From G963691885 sp963691885 (GTDB taxonomy: Bacteria > Pseudomonadota > Alphaproteobacteria > UBA8366 > Aestuariispiraceae), in contig OY829843.1 in assembly GCA_963691885.1 (NCBI GenBank), positions 1,178,001 to 1,242,000 of the forward strand: a stretch of 64,000 nt of DNA, read 5' to 3'. Under the pieces are notes generated by a model. It worked only from the letters and a program-made list of their open reading frames with translations, had not been told where the DNA came from and did no database searches. The position numbers and the translations under genes were made by a program. Below are positions 31,783-40,972 of this stretch, one piece after another (the first letter of the stretch is position 1; every line of letters starts with the position of its first letter).

Positions 31783-33816
31783 CTAGTTCAACGCCATCGG
31801 CATCCAGAGCGCTATTTGTGGTATGAACATGACCAACAGCATTCCGGTGATTTGCAAGAAAATGAAGGGAATAACACTAACAAAGATTTCCTGTAACGTC
31901 ACATCCTTGGGAGCAACGGATTTCAGCCAGAAACACGCCGGGCCAAAAGGCGGGCTCAAGAAATAGATCTGGATGTTCATCACAAAAAGAATCCCGAACC
32001 AGACGGCCGCCCATTCCGGCGTCATCCCGAGCTCCGGTGCCAGATCCCGCACCACCGGCGCGAATACCGGCACCGTGATGAAGATGATCGCGATCCATTC
32101 CATAAAGGTACCGAGAATGACCAGGATCGCCATCATAACGAAGATAGTGCCGAGTGCACCCAACCCCGTTCCCTTGATCAGGTCCCGCATGAAATCGGCG
32201 CCGCCAATCAGGTTATAAAGACCGACGAATGCGACAGCACCAATGATCAACCAGATGATCGTCCCGACGACGGCCATGGTGTTGGCAAGACAGTCGCGGA
32301 TCAATGCGTAATTGAATTGAAAACGGATAGCAGCGACGATAATCGCCCCAAAGACCCCGACCGCCGCCGCTTCGGTTACACTGGTGATGCCGCCATAGAT
32401 TGACCCCATGACACAGAAGATCAGCGCGATACAGGTGATGACCGCCCAGATTTGATTCTTGCCAAGTTTCGTCTCGGTTCCGGTCCTGGCCGCGATCTCA
32501 GCCGCCGTTGGGGCCAGAGACGGGTTCAGGTTGCAGCGCAGAAGAACATAGGAAACATAAAAGGTGGCAAGCATCAGGCCTGGTGTGAAGCCCGCCGAAA
32601 ACAGGTCACCGATACCAACATTCGCGCTGAGACCATAAACGATCATCACGATCGAGGGTGGTATGAGGGTCGCCAGCGCACCCGATGCACAAATCAACCC
32701 GATCGTCAGCTTTCTGTCGTAACCAAGCCGCAGCATCTGCGGCAATGCGACGAGGCCAAGCATGACGATCTCGCCGCCCATAACCCCGGACATCGCCGCC
32801 AGAATGACAGCAACAATGGTGGTTTGCACGGCCACACCGCCCCGCAACCCGCCTGCGAAAATAGACATGGCATCAAACAGATCCTGCGCGATGCCCGCCC
32901 GCTCCAGTATCGAGGCCATCAACACAAAGAACGGGACCGCGACCAGCGGATATTTCTCCAACAGGTCCATGGCGTTTGTTGAGACCAGATACATCCCCTG
33001 CATGCCATAGAACAACAGGGCGCAGACCACTGAGATGATAAGCGTGACAATGCCAAGCGGCATTCCGGTCATCATCAAGGCCAGCAAGGCAGCCACGATC
33101 GCGAGCGATATCGTCGCAATGCCAACCTCATCCCGGTCGACATGAAACCTGTCGAAAAAATTACTGCCAAACTCGGCTATTGATCCCTCGATTCCGGCCC
33201 AAAGACCATCGACCGCACCATAATGCGCAAAAATCTGAATCAACAGACGGACGCAAATCAGCGCAAGCACCCCGTAAACGATCATTTGCACCATATGCCG
33301 TTGAAAATGACGGCTTAGATTGACCAATAACTGAATGAGATAGACAAACAGTCCCGTGACCAGGACAGTCTTGATTACAAGAGGCAGGGGTGAGTTCCAG
33401 GCCGTGCCACCTCGCTCTACCAGGTCGATGCTTTCCAGGGCGCGGATCAACGTGTCCGATACCAACATGTAGAGCGCAAACACGCCGACCAGCATGGCAA
33501 ATAGATCGAGCCACCAACGAACCCGCTCGGACGCCATCAGATAGAAAACTGTGATCCCGATATGGCGCTTCTGAAGGGTTACAAAACCGGCCGAGAACAT
33601 CCACGCTGTTGCGCAGAGCACCATGACAACTTCAAAGACCCATTGTGTTGGCGAATGGAATACATATCGCGCAACGACTTCCCACATCGTGCAGAAAGCA
33701 GCCAAAAGATATAGGTTGCCAACCGACAGCCCCAGGAAACGACTGAAATGGTCAACAGAACTGTTGAACTTGAGGCCAAGCGGCGCGCCGACCAGTCTTT
33801 CCGTAATATTAGTCAT
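31783..33816 (-). CDS. TRAP transporter fused permease, DctQM
   Basis: A 677-residue inner-membrane protein fusing the small DctQ-like subunit (residues 1-230, with LYLLAAFCTMWEVVARYVFH) to the large DctM subunit (from about residue 235, TISLAIVAALLALMMTGMPL). DctM motifs are visible: ASILERAGIAQDL, IPPSIVMIVYG and GSIYGGITSVTEAAAVG. Together they form a Na+- or H+-driven importer for organic acids. The ATG at 33816 has GGGAGG upstream; the frame is open further upstream. It is transcribed with the binding protein gene upstream, after a weak hairpin. Confidence 0.92.
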   Translation of the reverse strand: MTNITERLVGAPLGLKFNSSVDHFSRFLGLSVGNLYLLAAFCTMWEVVARYVFHSPTQWVFEVVMVLCATAWMFSAGFVTLQKRHIGITVFYLMASERVRWWLDLFAMLVGVFALYMLVSDTLIRALESIDLVERGGTAWNSPLPLVIKTVLVTGLFVYLIQLLVNLSRHFQRHMVQMIVYGVLALICVRLLIQIFAHYGAVDGLWAGIEGSIAEFGSNFFDRFHVDRDEVGIATISLAIVAALLALMMTGMPLGIVTLIISVVCALLFYGMQGMYLVSTNAMDLLEKYPLVAVPFFVLMASILERAGIAQDLFDAMSIFAGGLRGGVAVQTTIVAVILAAMSGVMGGEIVMLGLVALPQMLRLGYDRKLTIGLICASGALATLIPPSIVMIVYGLSANVGIGDLFSAGFTPGLMLATFYVSYVLLRCNLNPSLAPTAAEIAARTGTETKLGKNQIWAVITCIALIFCVMGSIYGGITSVTEAAAVGVFGAIIVAAIRFQFNYALIRDCLANTMAVVGTIIWLIIGAVAFVGLYNLIGGADFMRDLIKGTGLGALGTIFVMMAILVILGTFMEWIAIIFITVPVFAPVVRDLAPELGMTPEWAAVWFGILFVMNIQIYFLSPPFGPACFWLKSVAPKDVTLQEIFVSVIPFIFLQITGMLLVMFIPQIALWMPMALN

Positions 33817-33857
33817 CGCCGCGCCTCCCCAGCGAGCAGCACACAAAAAACCGCACG

Positions 33858-33902
33858 GTAAACAGAAAAGAGTCTGCCGCACCCAAGGAACGGGCGCGGC
33901 AG
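33858..33902 (-). terminator. Possible attenuator between dctP and dctQM
   Basis: Arms CTGCCGC (33874-33880) and GCGGCAG (33896-33902) are followed, on the minus strand, by a T-rich run. It would lower permease expression relative to the binding protein, as is common in TRAP operons. Confidence 0.5.
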
Positions 33903-33914
33903 GTTAAGCCAGAG

Positions 33915-34946
33915 TTAGTTGAGGAGACCGACCGACTTCATGTAATTGACATGGGCGTCCAGAGCCTCTTTTGCCAGCGGCGACTTTTCGGCAAAGTCTT
34001 GCCAGGCACCAACCGCGATTTCACGAAATTTAGCGCGCTCTTCTTTTGACCAGTCAATCACCGTTACGTCGCCGCCCGCCTTCTGTTCAGCAGCAATGGC
34101 GCGATCCTGCAGGTCCGCTTCACGGCGCATGGCATCATAAGCAGCGGCATACCAGACTTCGAGTGCGGTTTGCCCTTCCTTACCAAGTTTGTCCCATACT
34201 TTCTTGTTCACAATGAACTGAAGAACAGCCATGGAATGGATCCCGGGGTAGATGGGATATTTGGCGACTTTGTACATGCCACTTGCTTCATTGTTCACAT
34301 GTGCAGATGCATCAGCAGCGTCGATCACTTTCTTTTCGAGCGCTGTGTAGACTTCAGAGAATGGCAACGACACAGGGGCAGCGCCAGCGCGTTTGAACAC
34401 CTCAGCTGCAAGTCCTTCCGGCGAGCGAACTTTCACGCCTTCCATATCGGCAACCGTGTTGATCGGTATGGTCGAAACAAAGGCTTCTTTAGCATAGGGC
34501 CCGCATCCGACAACATGGACACGTCCCTTGGTGTATTTGTCATAGAGCTTTTGAAGAATCTCTTTACCACCGGCGTGATTGCAGAAGGTACGCACCTGAT
34601 CAACGGTGTCGTAGCCCGCAATCAAATCGCCGATAATTGCGAATGCCGCATCCCGGCCGGAGAAGTAGGAAACAGCGTTCAGGTCACCGTCGAGAATGCC
34701 GTTCGCAACAGCGTCAATCGATTCTCTGTGCGGGACGACGGCTTTTGTAGGCAGCACGTCGATCTTCACTTTGCCATATGTCATGGCTTCAAGCTTCGGC
34801 CCGTAATGATCCGTCATAAACCGGTGTGCCCAGTCCCCAGCCTTGGAGCTGGCTTGAACCTTCAGCGTTTTTGCATAGCTTTGTCCCCCAGGGGCCGCAA
34901 TCAAGGCCACACCCAAAGAGAGCGCAATAAGAGTCGTTTTAATCAC
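33915..34946 (-). CDS. TRAP transporter substrate-binding protein, DctP
   Basis: A 343-residue periplasmic binding protein. A GTG start (34944-34946) follows GGGAGAAAACAC, and the signal peptide is MIKTTLIALSLGVALIAAPG with cleavage near SYA-K. The DctP signature VADMEGVKVRSPEGLAAEVF, whose Arg binds the substrate carboxylate, is near residue 165, followed by SEVYTALEKKVIDAAD. The substrate is therefore probably a carboxylate. The neighbouring D-2-hydroxyacid dehydrogenase suggests a hydroxy- or keto-acid, but this is inference. Confidence 0.93.
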   Translation of the reverse strand: MIKTTLIALSLGVALIAAPGGQSYAKTLKVQASSKAGDWAHRFMTDHYGPKLEAMTYGKVKIDVLPTKAVVPHRESIDAVANGILDGDLNAVSYFSGRDAAFAIIGDLIAGYDTVDQVRTFCNHAGGKEILQKLYDKYTKGRVHVVGCGPYAKEAFVSTIPINTVADMEGVKVRSPEGLAAEVFKRAGAAPVSLPFSEVYTALEKKVIDAADASAHVNNEASGMYKVAKYPIYPGIHSMAVLQFIVNKKVWDKLGKEGQTALEVWYAAAYDAMRREADLQDRAIAAEQKAGGDVTVIDWSKEERAKFREIAVGAWQDFAEKSPLAKEALDAHVNYMKSVGLLN

Positions 34947-34991
34947 GTGTTTTCTCCCACAATTGTCCAGTACAGACGTAACTTTCTTTTT

Positions 34992-35020
34992 TTGACAAAC
35001 CCAGTAACTAATATATTAGT
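34992..35020. promoter_or_regulatory. GntR-type operator and promoter between dctP and gntR
   Basis: A perfect 14-bp palindrome, ACTAATATATTAGT (35007-35020), lies between the divergent dctP and gntR genes, just after a TTGACA (34992-34997) that could be a -35 box for gntR. A GntR/FadR-type dimer would fit this site and control both directions. Confidence 0.65.
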
Positions 35021-35110
35021 ATGCCAGTCAAGTGATTTTTGTCCTTGGCGACATGTTGGGTTACAAACGCCACAAATTGAGAAGCGGATGGACATTGAGA
35101 TGGCAGGACT

Positions 35111-35836
35111 ATGAATCAAGTGGCGAGTAAAGAGAGGGTCCCGGGCCAGCTGGACCAGGTCATGCCAATTCCGCGAAAACCCGGCGAGTCGGCGACCAAT
35201 TATGTATACACAGATATCCGAAACCAAATCGTCAATCTTGTGCTGGAACCAGGTCGGCCAATCGCAAAGAACGCACTTGCCGAAAGGTTTAACGTCAGCC
35301 CGACCCCGGTACGCGAAGCCCTTTTACGGCTCTCGGAAGAAGGCCTGGTAGATATCGTACCCCAATCCGGTACATCAGTTTCCCGCATCGACATTCAGCA
35401 CGCGCGTGAATTGCACTTCCTGCGCTTGAGTGTCGAAATTGAGGTTGTGAAAGTTCTGGTCAACAACATTGACAAGAGTAGTCTTTTATTACTGAAAGCT
35501 TGTATCGAGCGTCAGGTGACTGAGTTGTCGACCGGCGACCAGGCCGAATTCAAGCGGCGGGACAACGCGTTTCACGAAGAAATGTTCAAACTTGCCGGTG
35601 TTCAGGGGCTAACCCAGCTCCTTGATCGGCGGCGGGGACATTATGACCGGATACGGGGTTTGTATCTGCGAGAGAAAGAAAGGCGAAAGGTCGTCATTAA
35701 AGAACACCGTGCTATTTTTTCCGCCCTGAAAACCCAGGATGCCAATGCAGCAGAAGCGGCCGTCCGCAAACATCTTGGAAAATCTCTCGCCGTGATCGAT
35801 CAGATCCGTAACCGGCACCCGAAGTATTTCGTCTAA
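35111..35836 (+). CDS. GntR/FadR-family transcriptional regulator
   Basis: A 241-residue regulator. Residues 25-95 form the winged helix (NALAERFNVSPTPVREALLR, then LSEEGLVDIVPQSGTSVS), and the rest is an all-helical FCD effector domain with likely metal ligands (DNAFHEEMF, KEHRAIFSAL). It is divergent from the TRAP operon and directly upstream of the dehydrogenase gene, so it probably senses the imported acid and controls its uptake and oxidation. The ATG at 35111 was kept. Confidence 0.9.
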   Translation: MNQVASKERVPGQLDQVMPIPRKPGESATNYVYTDIRNQIVNLVLEPGRPIAKNALAERFNVSPTPVREALLRLSEEGLVDIVPQSGTSVSRIDIQHARELHFLRLSVEIEVVKVLVNNIDKSSLLLLKACIERQVTELSTGDQAEFKRRDNAFHEEMFKLAGVQGLTQLLDRRRGHYDRIRGLYLREKERRKVVIKEHRAIFSALKTQDANAAEAAVRKHLGKSLAVIDQIRNRHPKYFV

Positions 35837-35925
35837 CACGTGCTACGGGATCCTGGTTGTTATGATGGTTTTTGCCGGAGAGCGAGACAGTCTTACCAGA
35901 AACTACGAACCAACGGACACTTGCC

Positions 35926-36897
35926 ATGAAACGGGTACTCGTAACGGAAGATATGCACAAACGGGGTTTCGAGATCCTTGAATCAGCAGGTGATATTGAA
36001 ATCATCCGGATCGATGACGTTGAACCGGCAACACTTTCCGCCGTTGTGGAAGATGTCGATGCCATTATTGTTCGTGCGGCCCAGTTCCCCGCTGACATTC
36101 TCAAGAACGCCAGAAAACTAAAGGTCGTGTCCCGCCACGGGGTTGGCTGCGACAATCTGGATGTCGCATATCTGTCCTCCAGGGGCATTCCGGTCGCTAT
36201 TGCGTCCGGGGCAAATTCCCGCTCGGTTGCTGAACATACACTTGGATTGATGCTGGCATCCGCCCGGGAACTGCCGGTCTTGGACACTGTCGTGAAGTCT
36301 GGTCGCTGGATGGACAGAAACAACTACCGGGCCGTTGATTTACATGGTGCCCGGATTCTTATCGTGGGCTTCGGGCGGGTCGGACGGTTGGTGGCGCCCC
36401 TGTGCAAGGCCTTTGGTATGGAAACAGTGGTTGCAGATATCGCTTTAGACCAAAGTCTCGCGACCGAGATGGGCTGTATTGGTGTCGAAGATTTCCGGCC
36501 TGAACTAGGATCTGCGGATTTCGTTTCCTTGCATGTCCCGCTCGATGACACGACCCGTCATCTTATCGGCGAAGATGAACTGGCCATGATGAGACCCGGC
36601 GCGATTCTCATTAATTGTGCCCGTGGCGGCGTCGTCGATGATGCGGCGTTATTGAAGGCGCTTGAAAGCGGCCATCTCAGAGGTGCCGCTTTGGATGTCA
36701 TGACGACAGAACCACCCGACCCGAACGACCCGTTGGTGATGCGATCCGACGTCGTCATGAACCCTCATAACGGCGCGGGCTCGATATCAGCCGCAATTGC
36801 CATGGCCGAGATGTCAGCGCAAAACGTTCTGGACAGTTTCGCCGGAAAGCTCCGCGCGGACTGCACCTTCAATCTAGATGCCCTCAGAAAGCGGTAG
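35926..36897 (+). CDS. D-2-hydroxyacid dehydrogenase
   Basis: A 323-residue NAD(P)-dependent dehydrogenase of the D-isomer 2-hydroxyacid family. The Rossmann loop is LIVGFGRVGRLVAP; the catalytic Arg is in INCARGGVVDDAAL, the Glu in MTTEPPDPNDPL and the His in NPHNGAGS. The substrate-binding part has VSRHGVGCDNLDVAYL. The ATG at 35926 begins a normal length; the frame is open upstream to 35872. It reads with the GntR gene and probably oxidises or reduces the acid taken up by the TRAP system. Confidence 0.92.
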   Translation: MKRVLVTEDMHKRGFEILESAGDIEIIRIDDVEPATLSAVVEDVDAIIVRAAQFPADILKNARKLKVVSRHGVGCDNLDVAYLSSRGIPVAIASGANSRSVAEHTLGLMLASARELPVLDTVVKSGRWMDRNNYRAVDLHGARILIVGFGRVGRLVAPLCKAFGMETVVADIALDQSLATEMGCIGVEDFRPELGSADFVSLHVPLDDTTRHLIGEDELAMMRPGAILINCARGGVVDDAALLKALESGHLRGAALDVMTTEPPDPNDPLVMRSDVVMNPHNGAGSISAAIAMAEMSAQNVLDSFAGKLRADCTFNLDALRKR

Positions 36898-37388
36898 GGC
36901 ACGAAACACCGACCCGCATCAACCCAAAGGGACAGTATGCGACACGGCAAAGAAGCCCTGTAAGGTTTGCCGATTGATATCCGGAAAACCGCCGTCAAAA
37001 CCGCCTTGATTAGGAGCATTGTCTCAGGTTGGACAAACCGGTCGTCGGGCGTTCGGACCAAAGTTCGGTGTCCAGCTGATACATCGCTTCAGGGATCTGT
37101 TCCTCGTTGCGGGAACCATCCTTGAGCTCGACCAGCATTAATCCATAATTTTGTAGAACGAACGGGCTCTTCTGTTCTTCTGAAAAACGCGGAGAAACAG
37201 TTTTCGTAGTCCTGCTCCAACGATTGCCGCGATAAGCCGGTGTCCAATGCCGCGGTTCTGCATCTTCGGCACGACGTAAAGATGACCCAACCACACGTCG
37301 TTCGTGTCCGTCCGGTGAACCCGCTCTTTTCTGAGCGGAAGGATTGGCGCTAGTGTCCGGCATTGATAGTGGACACCAAGGGTACATC

Positions 37389-37751
37389 GTGATGGCAGCG
37401 AAGCGTCGGTTTTGGTCGACTGAAGAGAAGCGTTCCATTTGTTTACAGGCGTCGGTTCCTGGTGTTTCGGTTGCGCAGGTTGCACAGCGTTATTCGATGA
37501 ATGCGAACTTGATTTTTAAATGGCTGCGTGACGCGCGGTTTGCCCCGGATGGGGAGGAGCGTCATGATTCGGTGTTTCTGCCGATGATGGTTTCCGCGCC
37601 GGTCCGAGCGGAGATGGAGGTAGCAGCGGATGGGCCACCGACATTTGGGACTGCGGTTCGTATCGAACTGGCTGGTGGTCACCAGGTTGTTGCCGAGGGT
37701 GGTTTTGATCCGGATGCTTTGGGGCGTTTGCTGAAGGTGTGGCTGTCATGA
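37389..37751 (+). CDS. tnpA: IS66 accessory protein TnpA
   Basis: A 120-residue transposase-type DNA-binding protein of the IS66 OrfA kind. The helix-turn-helix is in AAKRRFWSTEEKRSICLQAS and VAQVAQRYSMNANLIFKWLR. It is needed with TnpB and TnpC for IS66 movement, probably binding the ends. A GTG at 37389 or the adjacent ATG at 37392 starts it. It overlaps tnpB by 4 bases. An identical product is encoded in copy 2. Confidence 0.92.
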   Translation: MMAAKRRFWSTEEKRSICLQASVPGVSVAQVAQRYSMNANLIFKWLRDARFAPDGEERHDSVFLPMMVSAPVRAEMEVAADGPPTFGTAVRIELAGGHQVVAEGGFDPDALGRLLKVWLS

Positions 37752-38095
37752 TCCCGGTGCCGGTGAACACACGGGTATGGCTTGCGGCCGGTGTGACGGA
37801 CATGCGCAAAGGGTTTGCCGGTCTGTCGGCTCTGGCGGAGCGTGTCCTGGGCCAAGATCCCTATTCGAGCCACCTGTTCGTGTTCCGTGGACGGCGCGGC
37901 GATCTGATCAAGATCATCTGGTGGGACGGCCAGGGGGCATGTTTGTTCGCCAAGCGGCTGGAGAAGGGCCGGTTCGTGTGGCCGTCTCCGGCGGACGGCA
38001 AGGTCGGCGTGACGGCGGCCCAACTCGCCATGCTGCTGGAAGGAATTGACTGGCGCATGCCGGCTCGGACCTGGCGTCCCCTGACCGTGGGATAG
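37748..38095 (+). CDS. tnpB: IS66 accessory protein TnpB
   Basis: A 115-residue IS66 OrfB. It starts at ATG 37748 (MIPVPVNTRVWLAAGVTDMR) and has the family core KGFAGLSALAERVLGQDPYS, HLFVFRGRRGDLIKIIWWDG and FVWPS. Its function is not established, but it is essential for transposition in studied IS66 elements. The overlap with tnpA suggests coupled translation. Copy 2 encodes the same protein. Confidence 0.93.
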   Translation: MIPVPVNTRVWLAAGVTDMRKGFAGLSALAERVLGQDPYSSHLFVFRGRRGDLIKIIWWDGQGACLFAKRLEKGRFVWPSPADGKVGVTAAQLAMLLEGIDWRMPARTWRPLTVG

Positions 38096-38157
38096 GTCCA
38101 TTAAACGAAGAACTGGATCGGTTGCGGATTCCCTTTGCAGGGTGTTTCTGCTATACG

Positions 38158-39675
38158 ATGGTCATGTTGAATGATCTTCAAACGCTGCCCGACGATCCCG
38201 CCGAACTGAAGGGCTTGGTGGGGCTTCTGGCTGGCGAGTTGAAGTCTCGCGATCTTCTGATTGAGAAGCTCAAGCGCCAGTTGGCGGGCCATAACCGCCA
38301 CCGTTTCGGGTCCAAGTCCGAGAGCCTGGATCAACTGCACCTGACTTTCGCCGAGGACGAAGCCATTGCCGAAGCTGCGGTGGAACAAACCGCGGCCGCC
38401 GAAGTGGAGCCGAAGCCCAGGCGCAAGCACAATCGCAAGCCGCTGCCCGCCCATCTGCCCCGCCACGACACACATCTGTCTGCGGGCGAGAGTTGCGGAG
38501 AATGCGGTGGCGAACTCAAGCCCCTGTGCGAGGATGTCACGGAAGAGCTGGAATACATCCCGGGGCGTTTTGTGGTGAACCGCATCGTGCGTCCCCGTCT
38601 GGCGTGTAGCTGCTGCGAGGCCATCGTCCAGGCTCCCTTACCGTCGCGGCCGATCGAGAAGGGCCGCCCCGGTCCGGGACTGCTGGCCCATGTTCTGGTC
38701 TCGAAGTATGCCGACCATCTGCCGCTGTACCGGCAAAGCCAGATCTTTGCACGCGACGGCATTGATCTTGAACGTTCGACGTTGGCGGATTGGGTTGGCC
38801 GATCGACGGCACTTCTCGAACCCTTGGCCGAGGCCATTGGTCGTCATGTGCGGGCGGGTCCGGCGCTGTTCGCGGATGACACCCCTGTGAAGATGCAGGC
38901 CCCCGGTTCGAAGCAAACCAAAACCGCGCGGGTGTGGGCCTATGTGCGCGACGAAAGGCCATGGGCGGGTGGAGCGCCGCCCGGGGTCTGGTATCGGTTC
39001 ACCGTCGATCGCAAGGGCGACCATCCCGTCCGGCATCTGTCAGATTATCAAGGCTGGATCCATGCCGACGGCTACGCCGGGTTCAACGGGTTGTTCTCAT
39101 CCGACACGGCCACGGAGATGGCCTGTGTGGCGCATGTGCGGCGCAAGTTCGTCGATGTCCATCAAGCTCAGGGCGGAGCCATCGCCGAGGAGGCGATCAA
39201 GCGCATCGCCGCGCTGTATGCCGTGGAGGAACAGGCGCGTGGCCGATTGCCCGAAGAACGGGTGGCGCTGCGGCGCGAGTACGCTACGCCTATGTTCGAT
39301 GATCTGGTGACATGGCTGGATACCCAGTTGACGAAGATATCCGGCAAGTCACCGCTTGCTGGCGCGATCCGCTACGCCCTGAACCGGTTGCCGAAGGCGC
39401 GGGCCTACCTGGGCCACGGCGTTCTGGAATTGGACAACAACGCCGTCGAGCGGGCTATGAAGCCGGTGGCGCTCGGGCGCAAGAATTGGCTGTTCGCCGG
39501 TTCCGAGGGTGGTGGCAAGGCCATGGCCATCGCGTTCACCCTGATCGAAACCGCCAAGCTCAACGACGTTGACCCGCAAGCCTGGCTCACCTGGGTGCTG
39601 GACCGCATCGCCGATCACAAAATCAACCGCATCGACGAACTGCTCCCCTGGAACTTCCCCGCTCAAGCCGCCTGA
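38158..39675 (+). CDS. tnpC: IS66 transposase TnpC
   Basis: A 505-residue DDE transposase. The N-terminal coiled coil (LVGLLAGELKSRDLLIEKLK) is followed by a Cys4 zinc ribbon (CGECGGELKPL, CSCCEA) and the catalytic core: Asp in LFADDTPVKM, Asp in WIHADGYAGF and Glu in NNAVERAMKPVALGRKNWLF. The ATG at 38158 (MVMLNDLQ) was preferred to the upstream TTG at 38122. It differs from copy 2 by Arg/His at one residue in the coiled coil (KLKRQ versus KLKHQ). Confidence 0.95.
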   Translation: MVMLNDLQTLPDDPAELKGLVGLLAGELKSRDLLIEKLKRQLAGHNRHRFGSKSESLDQLHLTFAEDEAIAEAAVEQTAAAEVEPKPRRKHNRKPLPAHLPRHDTHLSAGESCGECGGELKPLCEDVTEELEYIPGRFVVNRIVRPRLACSCCEAIVQAPLPSRPIEKGRPGPGLLAHVLVSKYADHLPLYRQSQIFARDGIDLERSTLADWVGRSTALLEPLAEAIGRHVRAGPALFADDTPVKMQAPGSKQTKTARVWAYVRDERPWAGGAPPGVWYRFTVDRKGDHPVRHLSDYQGWIHADGYAGFNGLFSSDTATEMACVAHVRRKFVDVHQAQGGAIAEEAIKRIAALYAVEEQARGRLPEERVALRREYATPMFDDLVTWLDTQLTKISGKSPLAGAIRYALNRLPKARAYLGHGVLELDNNAVERAMKPVALGRKNWLFAGSEGGGKAMAIAFTLIETAKLNDVDPQAWLTWVLDRIADHKINRIDELLPWNFPAQAA

Positions 39676-39963
39676 CTAACCGCGCGAAATATCAAGAGCC
39701 GGTTCACCGGACGGACACCGTCGTTCAGGGTCGCGAAGCCGACCACGCCCGCACTACACACCACCACCCTGGTTCCGCCGGCTGGTATGATCAGGTCACG
39801 GATCCAAGCCAGTGTCGATTCTAGTCAGAGTGAGTCATCCAGGATAGCAAGCAGAGCTGATTTCGAATGCCAGTCGCGCATCTTTTAATATACAACCCAG
39901 CGGCAAGGACTGCATCAGTGCCAACTGTAGACATCGTAAGATCCGGCCTTGCGAGGTATTGGC

Positions 39964-40782
39964 GGTGCTGTCAGACAAATGCGAACTCGTCTCTTTTTGA
40001 GAGTAGGGAAGGGTGGATTATGCAGAGCCAAGCTGCAGCCACTGAGAAAGGGCTGCAGATCTTTGGTTTTTGAGATCTTGCCTGGAGTTAATGTGTCTTT
40101 CGTTGTTGAACAGGTTGTAGATGGAAGAATGTAGGGCAACGAATTTCTGCAAGCTTTGCATTCGCCTGAATCGGTTCATGGCGCGTTCTCGTCGTCGAAA
40201 CGGAATGTGAGAGTTTTCGGAGCGATTATTCAGGTAGCGCCCGACTACCTGCTTCTGCAAACAGTTGATATCTCTCAAGGCCGCTTTGTAGGAACCTAAT
40301 CGATCTGTCACGATGGCTTTCGGCTTCCCGCATCGCTTCATTACTTTTTTGAGAAAGGTAAGGGCCGCAGCCTTGTTTCTGCGTTTCGTTACAAACGCTT
40401 CGAGAACGTCGCCTTCATGGTCAACGGCGCGCCACAGGTAGTGGGTCTCGCCATTGATTTTCACAAAGACTTCGTCCAAATGCCATTGCCAGTTTGAATA
40501 GCACTTGAGACGTGAGATCCTGTTCCGCCTTATCTCGGACGCAAACAAAGGCCCAAACCTGTTCCACCAATGCCGAACGGTTTCACGGCAGATATCGATC
40601 CCGCGTTCATGCAGTAGATCTTCGACATTCCGAAGCGAGAGTGGAAACCGGACATACATCATCACGGCTAGGCGGATGATCTCAGGAGAGGTCTTAAAGT
40701 AACGGAAGGGATTGCGATTTTTCATACCACCACGGTAGTCGCGTCAATCAACTACGGAAAGCCGTTTTCTTCTGACAATCCC
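39964..40782 (-). mobile_element. IS6-family insertion sequence
   Basis: An 819-bp element, the usual size for IS6, with imperfect inverted ends GGTGCTGTCAGACAAA (from 39964) and, reversed, GGGATTGTCAGAAGAAA (to 40782). The flanking 8 bases differ (GTATTGGC and GTCGACTG), so no target duplication remains, which is consistent with later recombination or deletion beside it. Confidence 0.85.
40018..40725 (-). CDS. IS6-family transposase
   Basis: A 235-residue DDE transposase. The start MKNRNPFRYFKTSPEIIRLA and VMMYVRFPLSLRNVEDLLHE is the IS6/IS26 pattern. Catalytic residues are Asp in WHLDEVFVKINGE, Asp in AIVTDRLGSYKAAL and Glu in RSENSHIPFRRRERAMNRF. It is full length. Such elements move by replicative co-integration and often shape defence or resistance islands. 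It lies directly upstream of the helicase gene's 3' end. Confidence 0.93.
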   Translation of the reverse strand: MKNRNPFRYFKTSPEIIRLAVMMYVRFPLSLRNVEDLLHERGIDICRETVRHWWNRFGPLFASEIRRNRISRLKCYSNWQWHLDEVFVKINGETHYLWRAVDHEGDVLEAFVTKRRNKAAALTFLKKVMKRCGKPKAIVTDRLGSYKAALRDINCLQKQVVGRYLNNRSENSHIPFRRRERAMNRFRRMQSLQKFVALHSSIYNLFNNERHINSRQDLKNQRSAALSQWLQLGSA

Positions 40783-40904
40783 GTCGACTGTCTATCCGAT
40801 GGGGTCAGGTCTGTCTCTTCCGGTGCCGTCGGATGAATGTGAACTCCTCTCGGTTCACCTTAGGACGTGGCGGAAGCGATTTTTATTGGTAATGGATAAA
40901 GGCT

Positions 40905-40951
40905 AAAACTACGCAAACCCAGCCTCAACCCGTTTTCCTCTGACAATGCCC
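40905..40951. mobile_element. Solo IS6-like end (remnant)
   Basis: Read on the minus strand from 40951, GGGCATTGTCAGAGGAAAAC followed by GGGTTGAGG resembles the right end of the neighbouring IS6 element. No transposase follows, so it is a leftover terminus, implying a second IS6 copy that was deleted. Confidence 0.55.
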
Positions 40952-40972
40952 ACAGAACCAACCTAAAAGGTG

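Larger units (their letters stand above)
37304..39718 (+). mobile_element. IS66-family insertion sequence, copy 1 (complete)
   Basis: A 2,415-bp element with terminal inverted repeats opening GTGTCCGTCCGGTGAACC at both ends and a perfect 8-bp target duplication, CGTCGTTC (37296-37303 and 39719-39726), in the GNAT pseudogene. It carries tnpA, tnpB and tnpC on the plus strand. It looks intact and able to move. Confidence 0.95.
37010..39881 (-). pseudogene. GNAT acetyltransferase, broken by two small lesions and by IS66
   Basis: The gene starts at ATG 39879-39881 (MRDWHSKSALLAILDDSL), meets a TGA, continues in frame with LESTLAWIRDLIIPAGGTRV and VVCSAGVVGFATLN, and is then interrupted by IS66 copy 1. 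After the element it resumes with WLGHLYVVPKMQNRGIGHRL (the acetyl-CoA loop) and, after a frameshift near 37150, ends with the family tail YGLMLVELKDGSRNEEQIP. The CGTCGTTC target duplication is exact on both sides of the element. It therefore has three separate lesions. Confidence 0.85.
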
